A DNA stretch of 11,704 bases from Patescibacteria group bacterium (GTDB lineage: Bacteria; Patescibacteriota; Microgenomatia; Daviesbacterales; UBA10151). Below, one piece after another: positions 6,214 to 11,704 of this stretch. The DNA lies in NCBI GenBank assembly GCA_018817205.1, contig JAHIUE010000056.1, positions 1-11,704 on the forward strand, written 5' to 3'. Numbering within the stretch: position 1 is the stretch's first letter; each line of letters opens with the position of its first letter. Position numbers and translations under genes: made by a program. The notes beneath the pieces were generated by a model. The model was not told where the DNA came from. It saw only the letters and a program-made list of their open reading frames with translations, and made no database searches.

Positions 6214-6242
6214 AATATATCAAACCTGGCACTTCTTGTCAA
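6214..6242 (-). promoter_or_regulatory. Strong sigma-70 promoter of the groES operon
   Basis: On the minus strand, TTGACA (6242-6237), 17 bases, then TATATT (6219-6214). The predicted start is near 6207, giving a 26-base leader to the ATG at 6181. The -35 box contains the TGA stop of the upstream nucleotidyltransferase gene. I see no CIRCE (HrcA operator) repeat in or after the promoter. Confidence 0.8.
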
Positions 6243-7126
6243 GGACTGATTATCTTTTTCAATTTTTGATGATATTTTGATAAAACTTGCAACCGGCAAT
6301 CTTGTGGGTGAAAATACAAAGCACCATCTTCTACCCGCTCATTTCCCTGCGGCTGTTGCATAATCTTTAGTTGAAACCATTTGGCTAGATTCTCGAAATA
6401 ATCCAAAATAGCATCAAGCAGTAAGAATAAGGAATTATGCTTTTTATGCTTAATTCTTAATTCATTATTCTTAATTCTATTTTCTATCCAGTTTGGCAAG
6501 AACTTAAATGCCCAGGCATTATCAGAAAGGTATTTGGAATACATTCCATCTCTTTGCCACAACACCTTCATTTGCAAAACTTCATGGGCCGTAAAAATAT
6601 CTTTATTTTTCTGTACCAACCTATCTTCTTCCAGTAAAATATTAATGCAAATTTTTCCGGCGATTTTTCTGCCTTGATCCTCCCTTTTTCTTCTTTGCCC
6701 TATCAAAGAAATAAGTCCCAATGCAAGCAGTCTACTTATCCATAAACGATTTTTATTGGTAATAATAAACAAATCTATATCATCTCTCTTATTTGCATTT
6801 CCCATTGCCAGCCCGCCTGAAATGCCTACAAGTTTCACCCAAGGGATTATTTTCAAAATCTGGGAAAGGATTTTTGCTTTCCTAAAATAAATTACTGATT
6901 GTTTTTCTCTTCGCCACCTCTTTGCAACCAACCCATTTTTTCCCGGCAAAAAGTAATATTCACTTTGCACTTTACACTTTGCCCTTTGCATTAATCGGCC
7001 TAAAACCGATTCCATCTGCCTTGGGGTGGCTTTCTTTTTAATTAGCCATTTATGGATTTCGTTTATCTTTAACGGATAATCAAAAATATCGGCATAAATC
7101 AAAGTTTTTAATATGGCTTTTTCCAT
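6239..7126 (-). CDS. Nucleotidyltransferase-fold protein with an N-terminal helix-turn-helix-like region
   Basis: 295 residues. Residues about 1-60 resemble a small winged-helix domain (AILKTLIYADIFDYPLKINEIHKWL ... TPRQMESVLGRLM). The core at about 98-170 carries the DNA polymerase beta-like nucleotidyltransferase signature: GISGGLAMGN (101-110) then DDIDLFIIT, with the metal-binding pair D116 and D118. Proteins of this superfamily transfer nucleotides to proteins, RNA or small molecules; the substrate here cannot be told. The C-terminal half is helical and basic with no recognised domain. Two stretches are encoded by 7-base tandem repeats: RAKCKVQS (48-55) and NRIKNNELRIKHKKHN (216-231), probably linker or loop insertions. 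The gene is divergent from murB and runs into the groES promoter. It has no Shine-Dalgarno site. I am confident of the fold, not of the role. Confidence 0.75.
   Translation of the reverse strand: MEKAILKTLIYADIFDYPLKINEIHKWLIKKKATPRQMESVLGRLMQRAKCKVQSEYYFLPGKNGLVAKRWRREKQSVIYFRKAKILSQILKIIPWVKLVGISGGLAMGNANKRDDIDLFIITNKNRLWISRLLALGLISLIGQRRKREDQGRKIAGKICINILLEEDRLVQKNKDIFTAHEVLQMKVLWQRDGMYSKYLSDNAWAFKFLPNWIENRIKNNELRIKHKKHNSLFLLLDAILDYFENLAKWFQLKIMQQPQGNERVEDGALYFHPQDCRLQVLSKYHQKLKKIISP
6445..6486. repeat. Degenerate heptamer tandem repeat inside the nucleotidyltransferase gene
   Basis: Six consecutive 7-base units on the plus strand: TATGCTT, AATTCTT, AATTCAT, TATTCTT, AATTCTA, TTTTCTA. Read on the coding (minus) strand they give part of the basic NRIKNNELRIKHKK segment. 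Confidence 0.65.
6961..6988. repeat. Second heptamer tandem repeat inside the nucleotidyltransferase gene
   Basis: Four 7-base units on the plus strand: CACTTTG, CACTTTA, CACTTTG, CCCTTTG. On the coding strand they encode QRAKCKVQS, between the helix-turn-helix-like region and the rest of the protein. Confidence 0.7.
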
Positions 7127-7149
7127 GCTGCTAATTTAGCATGTATAAT
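7120..7149 (+). promoter_or_regulatory. murB promoter predicting a leaderless mRNA
   Basis: TTTCCA (7120-7125, 4 of 6), 18 bases, then a perfect TATAAT (7144-7149). Only 7 bases separate the -10 box from the ATG at 7157, so transcription should begin at or one base before the start codon. The -35 box covers the start codon of the divergent nucleotidyltransferase gene. Inverted repeat CATGCT/AGCATG (7124-7129 and 7138-7143) fills the gap. Confidence 0.65.
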
Positions 7150-7156
7150 TAGCTAT

Positions 7157-8086
7157 ATGCAATTACAGGATAACTATTCATTAAAAAATGTCACAACTCT
7201 CGGGATCGGCGGACCGGCTAAGAAGTTTGTGGAAGTTTTGACCCAGGAAGAATTAATTAAGACCATAAAATATGCCAAAAGCCAAAATTTGGAATATCTT
7301 GTTATCGGCGGCGGGAGCAATTTGCTGGTTTCAGACCAAGGGACAGATTGCTTAGTTATCCGAAATAAAATCTCGGGCATTGCACAGAATGATGTAATAT
7401 CAGTCAAATCCGGTACTCCTTTACAGGAACTTGTTGATTATTCAATACAAAACAACCTTTCCGGTTTGCAAAAATTAACAGGAATTCCGGGAACTTTGGG
7501 CGGGGCTATATATGGCAATGCCGGAGCATACGGACAAAGTATCTCCGATCGCATAACTCAAGTTACGGTGCTTAATCCTAGCAATTTAACAATAGAACAA
7601 TTTAACAATTCTGATTGTCAGTTTAACTACCGCGATAGTATTTTTAAAAGAAACAAATTCATTATTCTAGAGACAAAATTCCATTTGGAAAAAGGGGACA
7701 AGAATACTCTACAAACGGAAACTAAAGAGGTTATTTGGAAAAGATTTGTTAAATATCCTCCCGGAATAAAAAGTCCTGGCTCTTTTTTCAAAAATATTGT
7801 AGCCTCAACCTTGCCAAAAGAGGTTCTTGCCAAAATCCCTGCTGAAAAAATTGTTTATGGTAAATTGCCTGCAGGAACACTGCTTGAAGAAGTTGGGGCA
7901 AAAGGGCAATCTTTAGATGGCATAGAAATCGCTTCTTATCATGCCAATTTATTTATAAATAAAGATAATGGTACAGCCCAGGCTTTTTATAATCTGGCAA
8001 AACAATATGCCCAAAAAGTAAAGGAAAAATTTGGAATTATTCTTGTCCCCGAAGTCCAACTAATTAATTTGCCGCCCTTAATCTAA
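7157..8086 (+). CDS. murB: UDP-N-acetylenolpyruvoylglucosamine reductase
   Basis: 309 residues. MurB is the cytoplasmic FAD enzyme that reduces the enolpyruvyl ether to UDP-N-acetylmuramic acid using NADPH, the second committed step of peptidoglycan synthesis. The FAD-binding half shows NVTTLGIGGPA (11-21), the GGGSNLLVSD loop (51-60) and GIPGTLGGAIYGNAGAYG (109-126). Active-site residues are visible: YRDSIFK with R159, the proton-donating serine S209 in PGSFFKN (207-213), and E299 in the C-terminal PEV. The short C-terminal region suggests type II MurB. An octamer tandem repeat codes for SNLTIEQFNN (142-151), a likely surface-loop insertion. The -10 box 7 bases from the ATG and the absence of a Shine-Dalgarno site suggest leaderless translation. 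The stop overlaps the convergent YqfO-like gene by 9 bases. Confidence 0.97.
   Translation: MQLQDNYSLKNVTTLGIGGPAKKFVEVLTQEELIKTIKYAKSQNLEYLVIGGGSNLLVSDQGTDCLVIRNKISGIAQNDVISVKSGTPLQELVDYSIQNNLSGLQKLTGIPGTLGGAIYGNAGAYGQSISDRITQVTVLNPSNLTIEQFNNSDCQFNYRDSIFKRNKFIILETKFHLEKGDKNTLQTETKEVIWKRFVKYPPGIKSPGSFFKNIVASTLPKEVLAKIPAEKIVYGKLPAGTLLEEVGAKGQSLDGIEIASYHANLFINKDNGTAQAFYNLAKQYAQKVKEKFGIILVPEVQLINLPPLI
7582..7613. repeat. Octamer tandem repeat inside murB
   Basis: Four 8-base units: CAATTTAA, CAATAGAA, CAATTTAA, CAATTCTG. They code for about ten residues at 142-152 of MurB, just before the conserved QFNYRDS motif. Confidence 0.65.
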
Positions 8087-8401
8087 CGTCTCTTCATCCA
8101 CTAACTGATAAATTTCTAAAGGTATTTCTTCATAAGGATGCACTCTTTTTACGGCTGCCAGCACAACTTTGACTTTGTCTTTTTCGCAAATTACTTCGAT
8201 TCTTTCCTCCTCAACTTCTTCTAGTTTTCCAACTTGTCCTATGGCAGGATTGGCGCCCTGCTTTGGGATAAACCTACCTATGCCTTTTGTTGAAAAACTG
8301 GCATGGGTGTAATTCCCCAAAACTCCTGCTCCGGCATCCCCCATGGCTTGCCTTATTTTTGGAGCATCTTTTATCGGCACAAAAGTGACAATTTTAAACA
8401 T
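8078..8401 (-). CDS. Single-domain YqfO/NIF3-insert-like (PII/CutA-like) protein
   Basis: 107 residues matching the domain found inserted in YqfO-type NIF3 proteins and also as a free protein. The landmarks are an N-terminal strand FKIVTFVP (2-9), GNYTHASFSTKGIGRFIPKQGANPAIG (29-55), GKLEEVEEERIEVIC (58-72) and the ending HPYEEIPLEIYQL (88-100). The fold resembles PII and CutA1 trimers; the function is not established, and metal or ligand binding is possible. It begins 2 bases after the stop of the solute-binding protein, with a GGGG-type ribosome site inside that gene's end, so the two are co-translated. The complete NIF3 halves are absent, so this is the free form and not a fragment. Confidence 0.88.
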   Translation of the reverse strand: MFKIVTFVPIKDAPKIRQAMGDAGAGVLGNYTHASFSTKGIGRFIPKQGANPAIGQVGKLEEVEEERIEVICEKDKVKVVLAAVKRVHPYEEIPLEIYQLVDEETLD

Positions 8402-8403
8402 TT

Positions 8404-9717
8404 TTATTCCCCTGTTGGACTAAGAATAGGCTTGGTATATTTATCCAAAACCTGCTTGACCCCTTGATCAACAGTTTGTAAAGCCGTCTCAGGGGTAGTA
8501 CCTGCTAAAATTGTATTTATCCCGTCTTCCCAATATTTAATCATTTCATCGTTTATACCGTTATCAAAAGTATCTGATGATAAATACCAAAATTTATAGG
8601 CAGGACCCTGTGTCACATAAGCCCCCGCCATCGGATCAGTAGCAAGTTCCCCCTGCAGGCTTGTTAACGAATAGGGCTCTCCAAAAAGCCTAATTTGCGA
8701 GGCAGTCTGGTAGGCAAGTTTTTCAGCCTCGGCCGAGGTTAAATACTTTACAAATTTCCAGGCTTCTTGTGAATTTTGTGATTTTGCAGATACTGCCTCT
8801 CCCCAAAAACTGGCCCAGGCAATCTGCCTTCCTGAAAGCTGGGGCACCGGGGCAATCTTAAATTTCAAATTGGGGTTTTGAATTCTTAGTTCATGCGCCC
8901 TCCAGGATGGGGCAAAATAAAAACCTAATCTCCCTTGGGCAAACATGTCTGTTGATTTTGGCAAGTTCACATCCCAGGTTTTTTTCTTGGGGTCTATTAC
9001 AAATCCCGTATAAAATTTCACTACCTCCTCAACTTGGGCTGATGCAACATTATTAAAATCTACTTCCGGTTGCTGCAGGAGCAAAAGCCCTAAAATATCG
9101 CTCCAGTGGTCGACATTACCCGTTGTCCCCAAAGCCGCACCTGCTGTTTGAATACCGCTTTGGTCTTTGACTGTCATTTTTGTTGCCAAATCAATAAACT
9201 CCTGCCAATTTTTGGGAGGCACACCCCCAACCCCGTTTAGCATATCTTCATTGTAGAAAAGTCCCAGCCCGTCTATTTCTATAGGCGCAGCATAAATTAA
9301 ATTATCTTTGACAAAAGAATCCCAAGCCACAGGATAGAACATATTTTTAAAATCAGTCATATTAAAGACATCGGCCGGTGCCGGGACCAAATCTAAAGAA
9401 AACATTGGCAGCCAGGAATTATGGATTCTAAAAACATCCGGCCCCACCCCTTCTCTAATCTGGGTCTGCACGCGGGTTCTATAATTTAGCGAGGATTTTT
9501 TCTCGTAATTTACAGTCACATCGGGCCGCAGTTTTTGGTATTCGGCAATCACGGGCTTTATTAAATTATCATCTTCCCAAAGCCCCCAATAAGTTAAGGT
9601 TATTGGGCCGGTTGGTTCTGTTGCTTTATTAAAAAACGGCAAAGACGAACCGAATTTCCAGAATAAAAAGCCAAGGATAATGCTAATTACTAAAACAATG
9701 ATAATTATTTTCTTCAT
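8404..9717 (-). CDS. Extracellular solute-binding protein, family 1 (sugar-type), membrane-anchored
   Basis: 437 residues. Residues 3-19 form one hydrophobic helix. After a linker the binding fold starts at ITLTYWGLWEDD (39-50) and shows family features: VIAEYQKLRPDVTVNYE (56-72), GVGPDVFRIHNSWLP (90-104), the hinge segment APIEIDGLGLFYNEDML (144-160) and WQEFIDLATKM (171-181). These proteins bind sugars or other small solutes for ABC importers. No cysteine follows the helix, so there is no lipobox; it is probably held by an uncleaved signal anchor. No ABC permease or ATPase is in the window; only the YqfO-like gene follows. The ligand is unknown. A TATAAT box (9748-9753) lies 30 bases before the ATG, with only a weak ribosome site. 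Confidence 0.9.
   Translation of the reverse strand: MKKIIIIVLVISIILGFLFWKFGSSLPFFNKATEPTGPITLTYWGLWEDDNLIKPVIAEYQKLRPDVTVNYEKKSSLNYRTRVQTQIREGVGPDVFRIHNSWLPMFSLDLVPAPADVFNMTDFKNMFYPVAWDSFVKDNLIYAAPIEIDGLGLFYNEDMLNGVGGVPPKNWQEFIDLATKMTVKDQSGIQTAGAALGTTGNVDHWSDILGLLLLQQPEVDFNNVASAQVEEVVKFYTGFVIDPKKKTWDVNLPKSTDMFAQGRLGFYFAPSWRAHELRIQNPNLKFKIAPVPQLSGRQIAWASFWGEAVSAKSQNSQEAWKFVKYLTSAEAEKLAYQTASQIRLFGEPYSLTSLQGELATDPMAGAYVTQGPAYKFWYLSSDTFDNGINDEMIKYWEDGINTILAGTTPETALQTVDQGVKQVLDKYTKPILSPTGE
8409..8412 (-). promoter_or_regulatory. Ribosome binding site of the YqfO-like gene
   Basis: AGGGGA on the minus strand, with GGGG 7 bases before the ATG at 8401. The stop codon of the preceding gene lies in the spacer, favouring coupled translation. 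Confidence 0.55.
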
Positions 9718-9741
9718 AGTTCGACTTCGCTCACTACATGC

Positions 9742-9770
9742 TTTTCAATTATACCCTAAAAAGCTACAAT
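9742..9770 (+). promoter_or_regulatory. Promoter of the VanW-family gene predicting a leaderless mRNA
   Basis: TTTTCA (9742-9747, 4 of 6), 17 bases, then TACAAT (9765-9770, 5 of 6). Six bases follow before the ATG at 9777, so the expected transcription start is the A of that ATG. This supports 9777 over the upstream ATG at 9738, which would lie before the promoter. Confidence 0.6.
9748..9753 (-). promoter_or_regulatory. -10 box of the solute-binding protein gene
   Basis: A perfect TATAAT on the minus strand, predicting a leader of about 24 bases. The -35 region is weak (TGGGGA at 18 bases). The box directly abuts the -35 of the divergent VanW promoter, so the two promoters overlap. Confidence 0.5.
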
Positions 9771-9776
9771 ATCCCC

Positions 9777-11507
9777 ATGGCTAAAGCAAAAAAATTTTCT
9801 ATTTTAAAGAAAAACCTCCTGCCGATTATTCTTTCCCTGCTTCTTTTTATCTTAATTATTCTTACCTACCAGGTTTTTATGCAAGATAAATTTTACCCCT
9901 TAACATATGTAGGTAATATGAACATTTCTTTTTTAACCAAAGCCCAGGCCCAAAAAGCAATTGAGGCAAATTTTCAAAAAAGAGCCCAAGACAAACTTGC
10001 ATTTAATTACCCCCAAGGCATTTTCACTGTTGATCTTGCCACCTCCTCTGCCGCATTAGACTATACTCCGGTTTATGAAGCTTCCAATAACAGCCATAAA
10101 AACCTTTGTTTTTTTGTGTTTCAAAAAATTAAGCCTGAAATTAGTCTGGATTTAAACAAACAACTGGATGCAATAGCCCTGGCAGTTGATATAGAGCCGC
10201 AAAATGCCCAACTAATTTTTGATGAAACACCTGATAAAGATGCCACTTCTTCCTCCCGCATTCAAATAAAAGACGGTACTGACGGTCTTGCGCTGGACCG
10301 CGATAGAATTATAAAAGAAGTAGAAAGTTTCCTTTTAAACCAAAGGTATCAAAATATCCTGCCAACCAAAATAGTCCCGCCCAAAGTAGGTTTAAACCAG
10401 GTTACCCGGGCAAAAATCGCTTTGGAAAGTTTGGAAAAAGACCCTATTGAACTTGTTTTTGAAGGAAATTCCTGGACTTTGGATACCAAACAACTTTTGA
10501 CTTTGCTGGACCTGCAAAAAGGAGAAGGCTTACTTTTAGATAAAGACCAGACTTCCCTTTATCTTGATACAATTGCCAGGGATATTGACCAAGAAGTCCG
10601 GGGGGGCTTGTTTGAATTTAATGCCACCACAAAAAAAGTCTCGGCTTTCCAACCTTCACAGGAAGGCAGGAAACTCGATAAAGATAAAACATACCAGTTA
10701 ATAACTGCTGCCTTAACTAACCCGGCACCAAAAATTATTCAGCTTCCGGTTGATATTATCAAACCCAAAACCCAAACCCAAGATGTAAATAGTTTGGGCA
10801 TTAAAGAGCTTTTGGGTAAAGGTATTTCTCGTTTTGCCGGCTCCATCCAAAATAGAATTTATAATATCAACCTTACAGCCTCAAAATTAAACGGAGTTTT
10901 AGTTGCCCCGGGTGAAACTTTTTCTTTTAATCAGACTATTGGGGATATTTCTGCTGACACCGGCTTCAAACAGGCTTATGTTATTAAGGAAGGACGGACG
11001 GTTTTGGATGACGGAGGGGGAGTTTGCCAGGTTTCAACAACGGTTTTCAGGGCGGTACTTTATGCGGGACTTCCGGTTATCAAAAGGACTGCCCATGCAT
11101 ATAGGGTCGGCTATTATGAACAAGGTTTTCCTCCCGGTTTAGATGCCACGGTTTTTCACCCAAGCGTTGATTTTCAATTTAAAAACGACACCCCTGCCCA
11201 TATCTTAATCCAGGCATATACTGCAGGTAATACTTTGTATATTGATTTGTATGGAACATCAGATGGAAGAAAAGTCAGTTTAACCAAACCGGTAGTTGCA
11301 GATCAAACTCCTCCTCCGCCGGAGCTTAGGCAGGATGATCTCACTTTGCCAAGAGGCACTGTTAAACAGGTTGACTGGGCAGCCTGGGGAGCCAATGTTT
11401 CCTTTAAAAGGGTTGTTACAAGAGGCGGGGGAACTATAATTAATGAAATTTGGCGTTCTGCCTACAAACCCTGGCAGGCAATATATCTTGTAGGAACACA
11501 GGATTAA
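9777..11507 (+). CDS. VanW-family (YoaR-like) cell-envelope protein
   Basis: 576 residues from the ATG at 9777; an earlier in-frame ATG at 9738 would add 13 but precedes the likely promoter. A basic start (MAKAKKFSILKKN) and one hydrophobic helix (about 14-33) anchor it in the membrane, with the rest outside. Residues about 40-335 contain repeated alpha/beta modules of the putative peptidoglycan-binding type that precede VanW domains. The VanW domain is at about 351-482: SRFAGSIQNRIYNINLTASKLNG, then APGETFSFNQTIG and the signature GGGVCQVSTT (413-422), followed by RTAHAYRVGYYEQGFPPGLDATVF. A C-terminal beta module (about 525-576, DDLTLPRGTVKQVDW...) follows a PPPPE linker and is G5-like. VanW occurs in vancomycin-resistance clusters but its biochemical role is unknown; a wall-associated function is likely. 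There is no Shine-Dalgarno site. Confidence 0.9.
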   Translation: MAKAKKFSILKKNLLPIILSLLLFILIILTYQVFMQDKFYPLTYVGNMNISFLTKAQAQKAIEANFQKRAQDKLAFNYPQGIFTVDLATSSAALDYTPVYEASNNSHKNLCFFVFQKIKPEISLDLNKQLDAIALAVDIEPQNAQLIFDETPDKDATSSSRIQIKDGTDGLALDRDRIIKEVESFLLNQRYQNILPTKIVPPKVGLNQVTRAKIALESLEKDPIELVFEGNSWTLDTKQLLTLLDLQKGEGLLLDKDQTSLYLDTIARDIDQEVRGGLFEFNATTKKVSAFQPSQEGRKLDKDKTYQLITAALTNPAPKIIQLPVDIIKPKTQTQDVNSLGIKELLGKGISRFAGSIQNRIYNINLTASKLNGVLVAPGETFSFNQTIGDISADTGFKQAYVIKEGRTVLDDGGGVCQVSTTVFRAVLYAGLPVIKRTAHAYRVGYYEQGFPPGLDATVFHPSVDFQFKNDTPAHILIQAYTAGNTLYIDLYGTSDGRKVSLTKPVVADQTPPPPELRQDDLTLPRGTVKQVDWAAWGANVSFKRVVTRGGGTIINEIWRSAYKPWQAIYLVGTQD

Positions 11508-11523
11508 AGCATTCAAAAAGGCC

Positions 11524-11552
11524 TTGAAAACCAACGTAGTATAACCGATAAT
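11524..11552 (+). promoter_or_regulatory. Candidate promoter of the PfkB-family kinase gene
   Basis: TTGAAA (11524-11529, 5 of 6), 17 bases, then GATAAT (11547-11552, 5 of 6). The predicted leader is about 7 bases, with no Shine-Dalgarno site before the ATG at 11566. Confidence 0.5.
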
Positions 11553-11565
11553 CAATACATTATTT

Positions 11566-11704
11566 ATGATTGAAGTTACCGGATCTTTGGCTTTTGACCA
11601 TATTATGGATTATCAAGGGCATTTTGGGGACCACATCATGCCCGATAAAATCCACCAGATTAATTTATCTTTCCTGGTAAATACTGTAAAAAAACAAAAA
11701 GGCG
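11566..11704 (+). CDS. PfkB-family carbohydrate/nucleoside kinase, 3' partial
   Basis: Only the first 46 residues are in the window. They start MIEVTGSLAFDHIMDYQG and continue with DHIMPDKIHQINLSFLVN. This matches the N-terminus of PfkB/ribokinase-like kinases: a first beta strand ending in VTGSLAFD, with the substrate-binding Asp, followed by a lid region. These enzymes phosphorylate sugars or nucleosides with ATP in the cytoplasm; the substrate cannot be judged from the fragment, and the ATP-binding half lies outside. The gene follows the VanW gene by 58 bases on the same strand and may have its own promoter. Confidence 0.8.
   Translation, partial: MIEVTGSLAFDHIMDYQGHFGDHIMPDKIHQINLSFLVNTVKKQKG

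Noticed and set aside
9738..9776. Upstream ATG extending the VanW protein by 13 residues
   Set aside because: It precedes the candidate -10 box and adds a non-basic segment before a normal signal anchor; ATG 9777 fits promoter and protein better.
11512..11528. Terminator after the VanW gene (TTCAA ... TTGAA around AAGGCC)
   Set aside because: The stem is only 5 bp and no T-run follows.

Overview
The window looks like chromosomal DNA of an ultra-small Patescibacteria / Candidate Phyla Radiation bacterium, most likely in or near Microgenomates. This is an inference from gene content and style. The DNA is AT-rich and packed, with gene-to-gene gaps mostly of 2-90 bases and many overlaps. The standard bacterial code is used: TGA is a true stop for the M23 peptidase and the nucleotidyltransferase gene, which argues against the UGA-glycine code of Gracilibacteria/Absconditabacteria. 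The gene set (divergent MraY/WecA-like transferase, decaprenyl-phosphate phosphoribosyltransferase-like UbiA protein, PEGA/SH3 protein, bacterial PH protein, VanW protein, single-domain YqfO-like protein, PfkB kinase) is one I associate with that group. No stretch over 300 bases lacks a gene. I see no tRNA, rRNA, CRISPR array, IS element or attachment site.

Layout. (1) 3-1654, plus strand: the 3' part of a polyprenyl-phosphate sugar-1-phosphate transferase-like membrane protein, overlapping by 55 bases a UbiA-family prenyl-phosphate phosphoribosyltransferase. (2) 1651-2454, minus: a membrane-anchored protein with two PEGA domains and an SH3 domain, sharing its stop site with the UbiA gene. 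(3) 2455-3194, plus: a near-perfect sigma-70 promoter, two inverted repeats and an M23 (LytM) peptidase gene with an apparent TTG start. (4) 3163-7126, minus: nucleotidyltransferase, then groES, an unrecognised 127-residue gene and groEL, then a repeat-built hairpin and a PH-domain membrane protein. (5) 7157-8086, plus: murB. (6) 8078-9717, minus: an extracellular solute-binding protein followed 2 bases later by a YqfO-like protein. (7) 9777-11507, plus: a large VanW-family envelope protein. (8) 11566-end, plus: the start of a PfkB-family kinase.

Functionally most of the window concerns the cell envelope: lipid-linked sugar chemistry (1), a cell-wall sensor or scaffold candidate and a peptidoglycan hydrolase (2, 3), a peptidoglycan precursor enzyme (murB), a surface-anchored ligand-binding protein and a VanW/YoaR-type wall protein. 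The chaperonin operon sits in the middle.

The most unusual patterns are: (a) a hidden layer of degenerate 7-base (and one 8-base) tandem repeats, in an intergenic hairpin and also inside two coding genes, where they encode apparent loop insertions; (b) start-proximal -10 boxes that predict leaderless or nearly leaderless mRNAs for genes opening a transcription unit, while several genes inside operons have Shine-Dalgarno sites; (c) an unknown gene wedged between groES and groEL; (d) a transferase of the MraY/WecA superfamily lacking two normally conserved aspartates.
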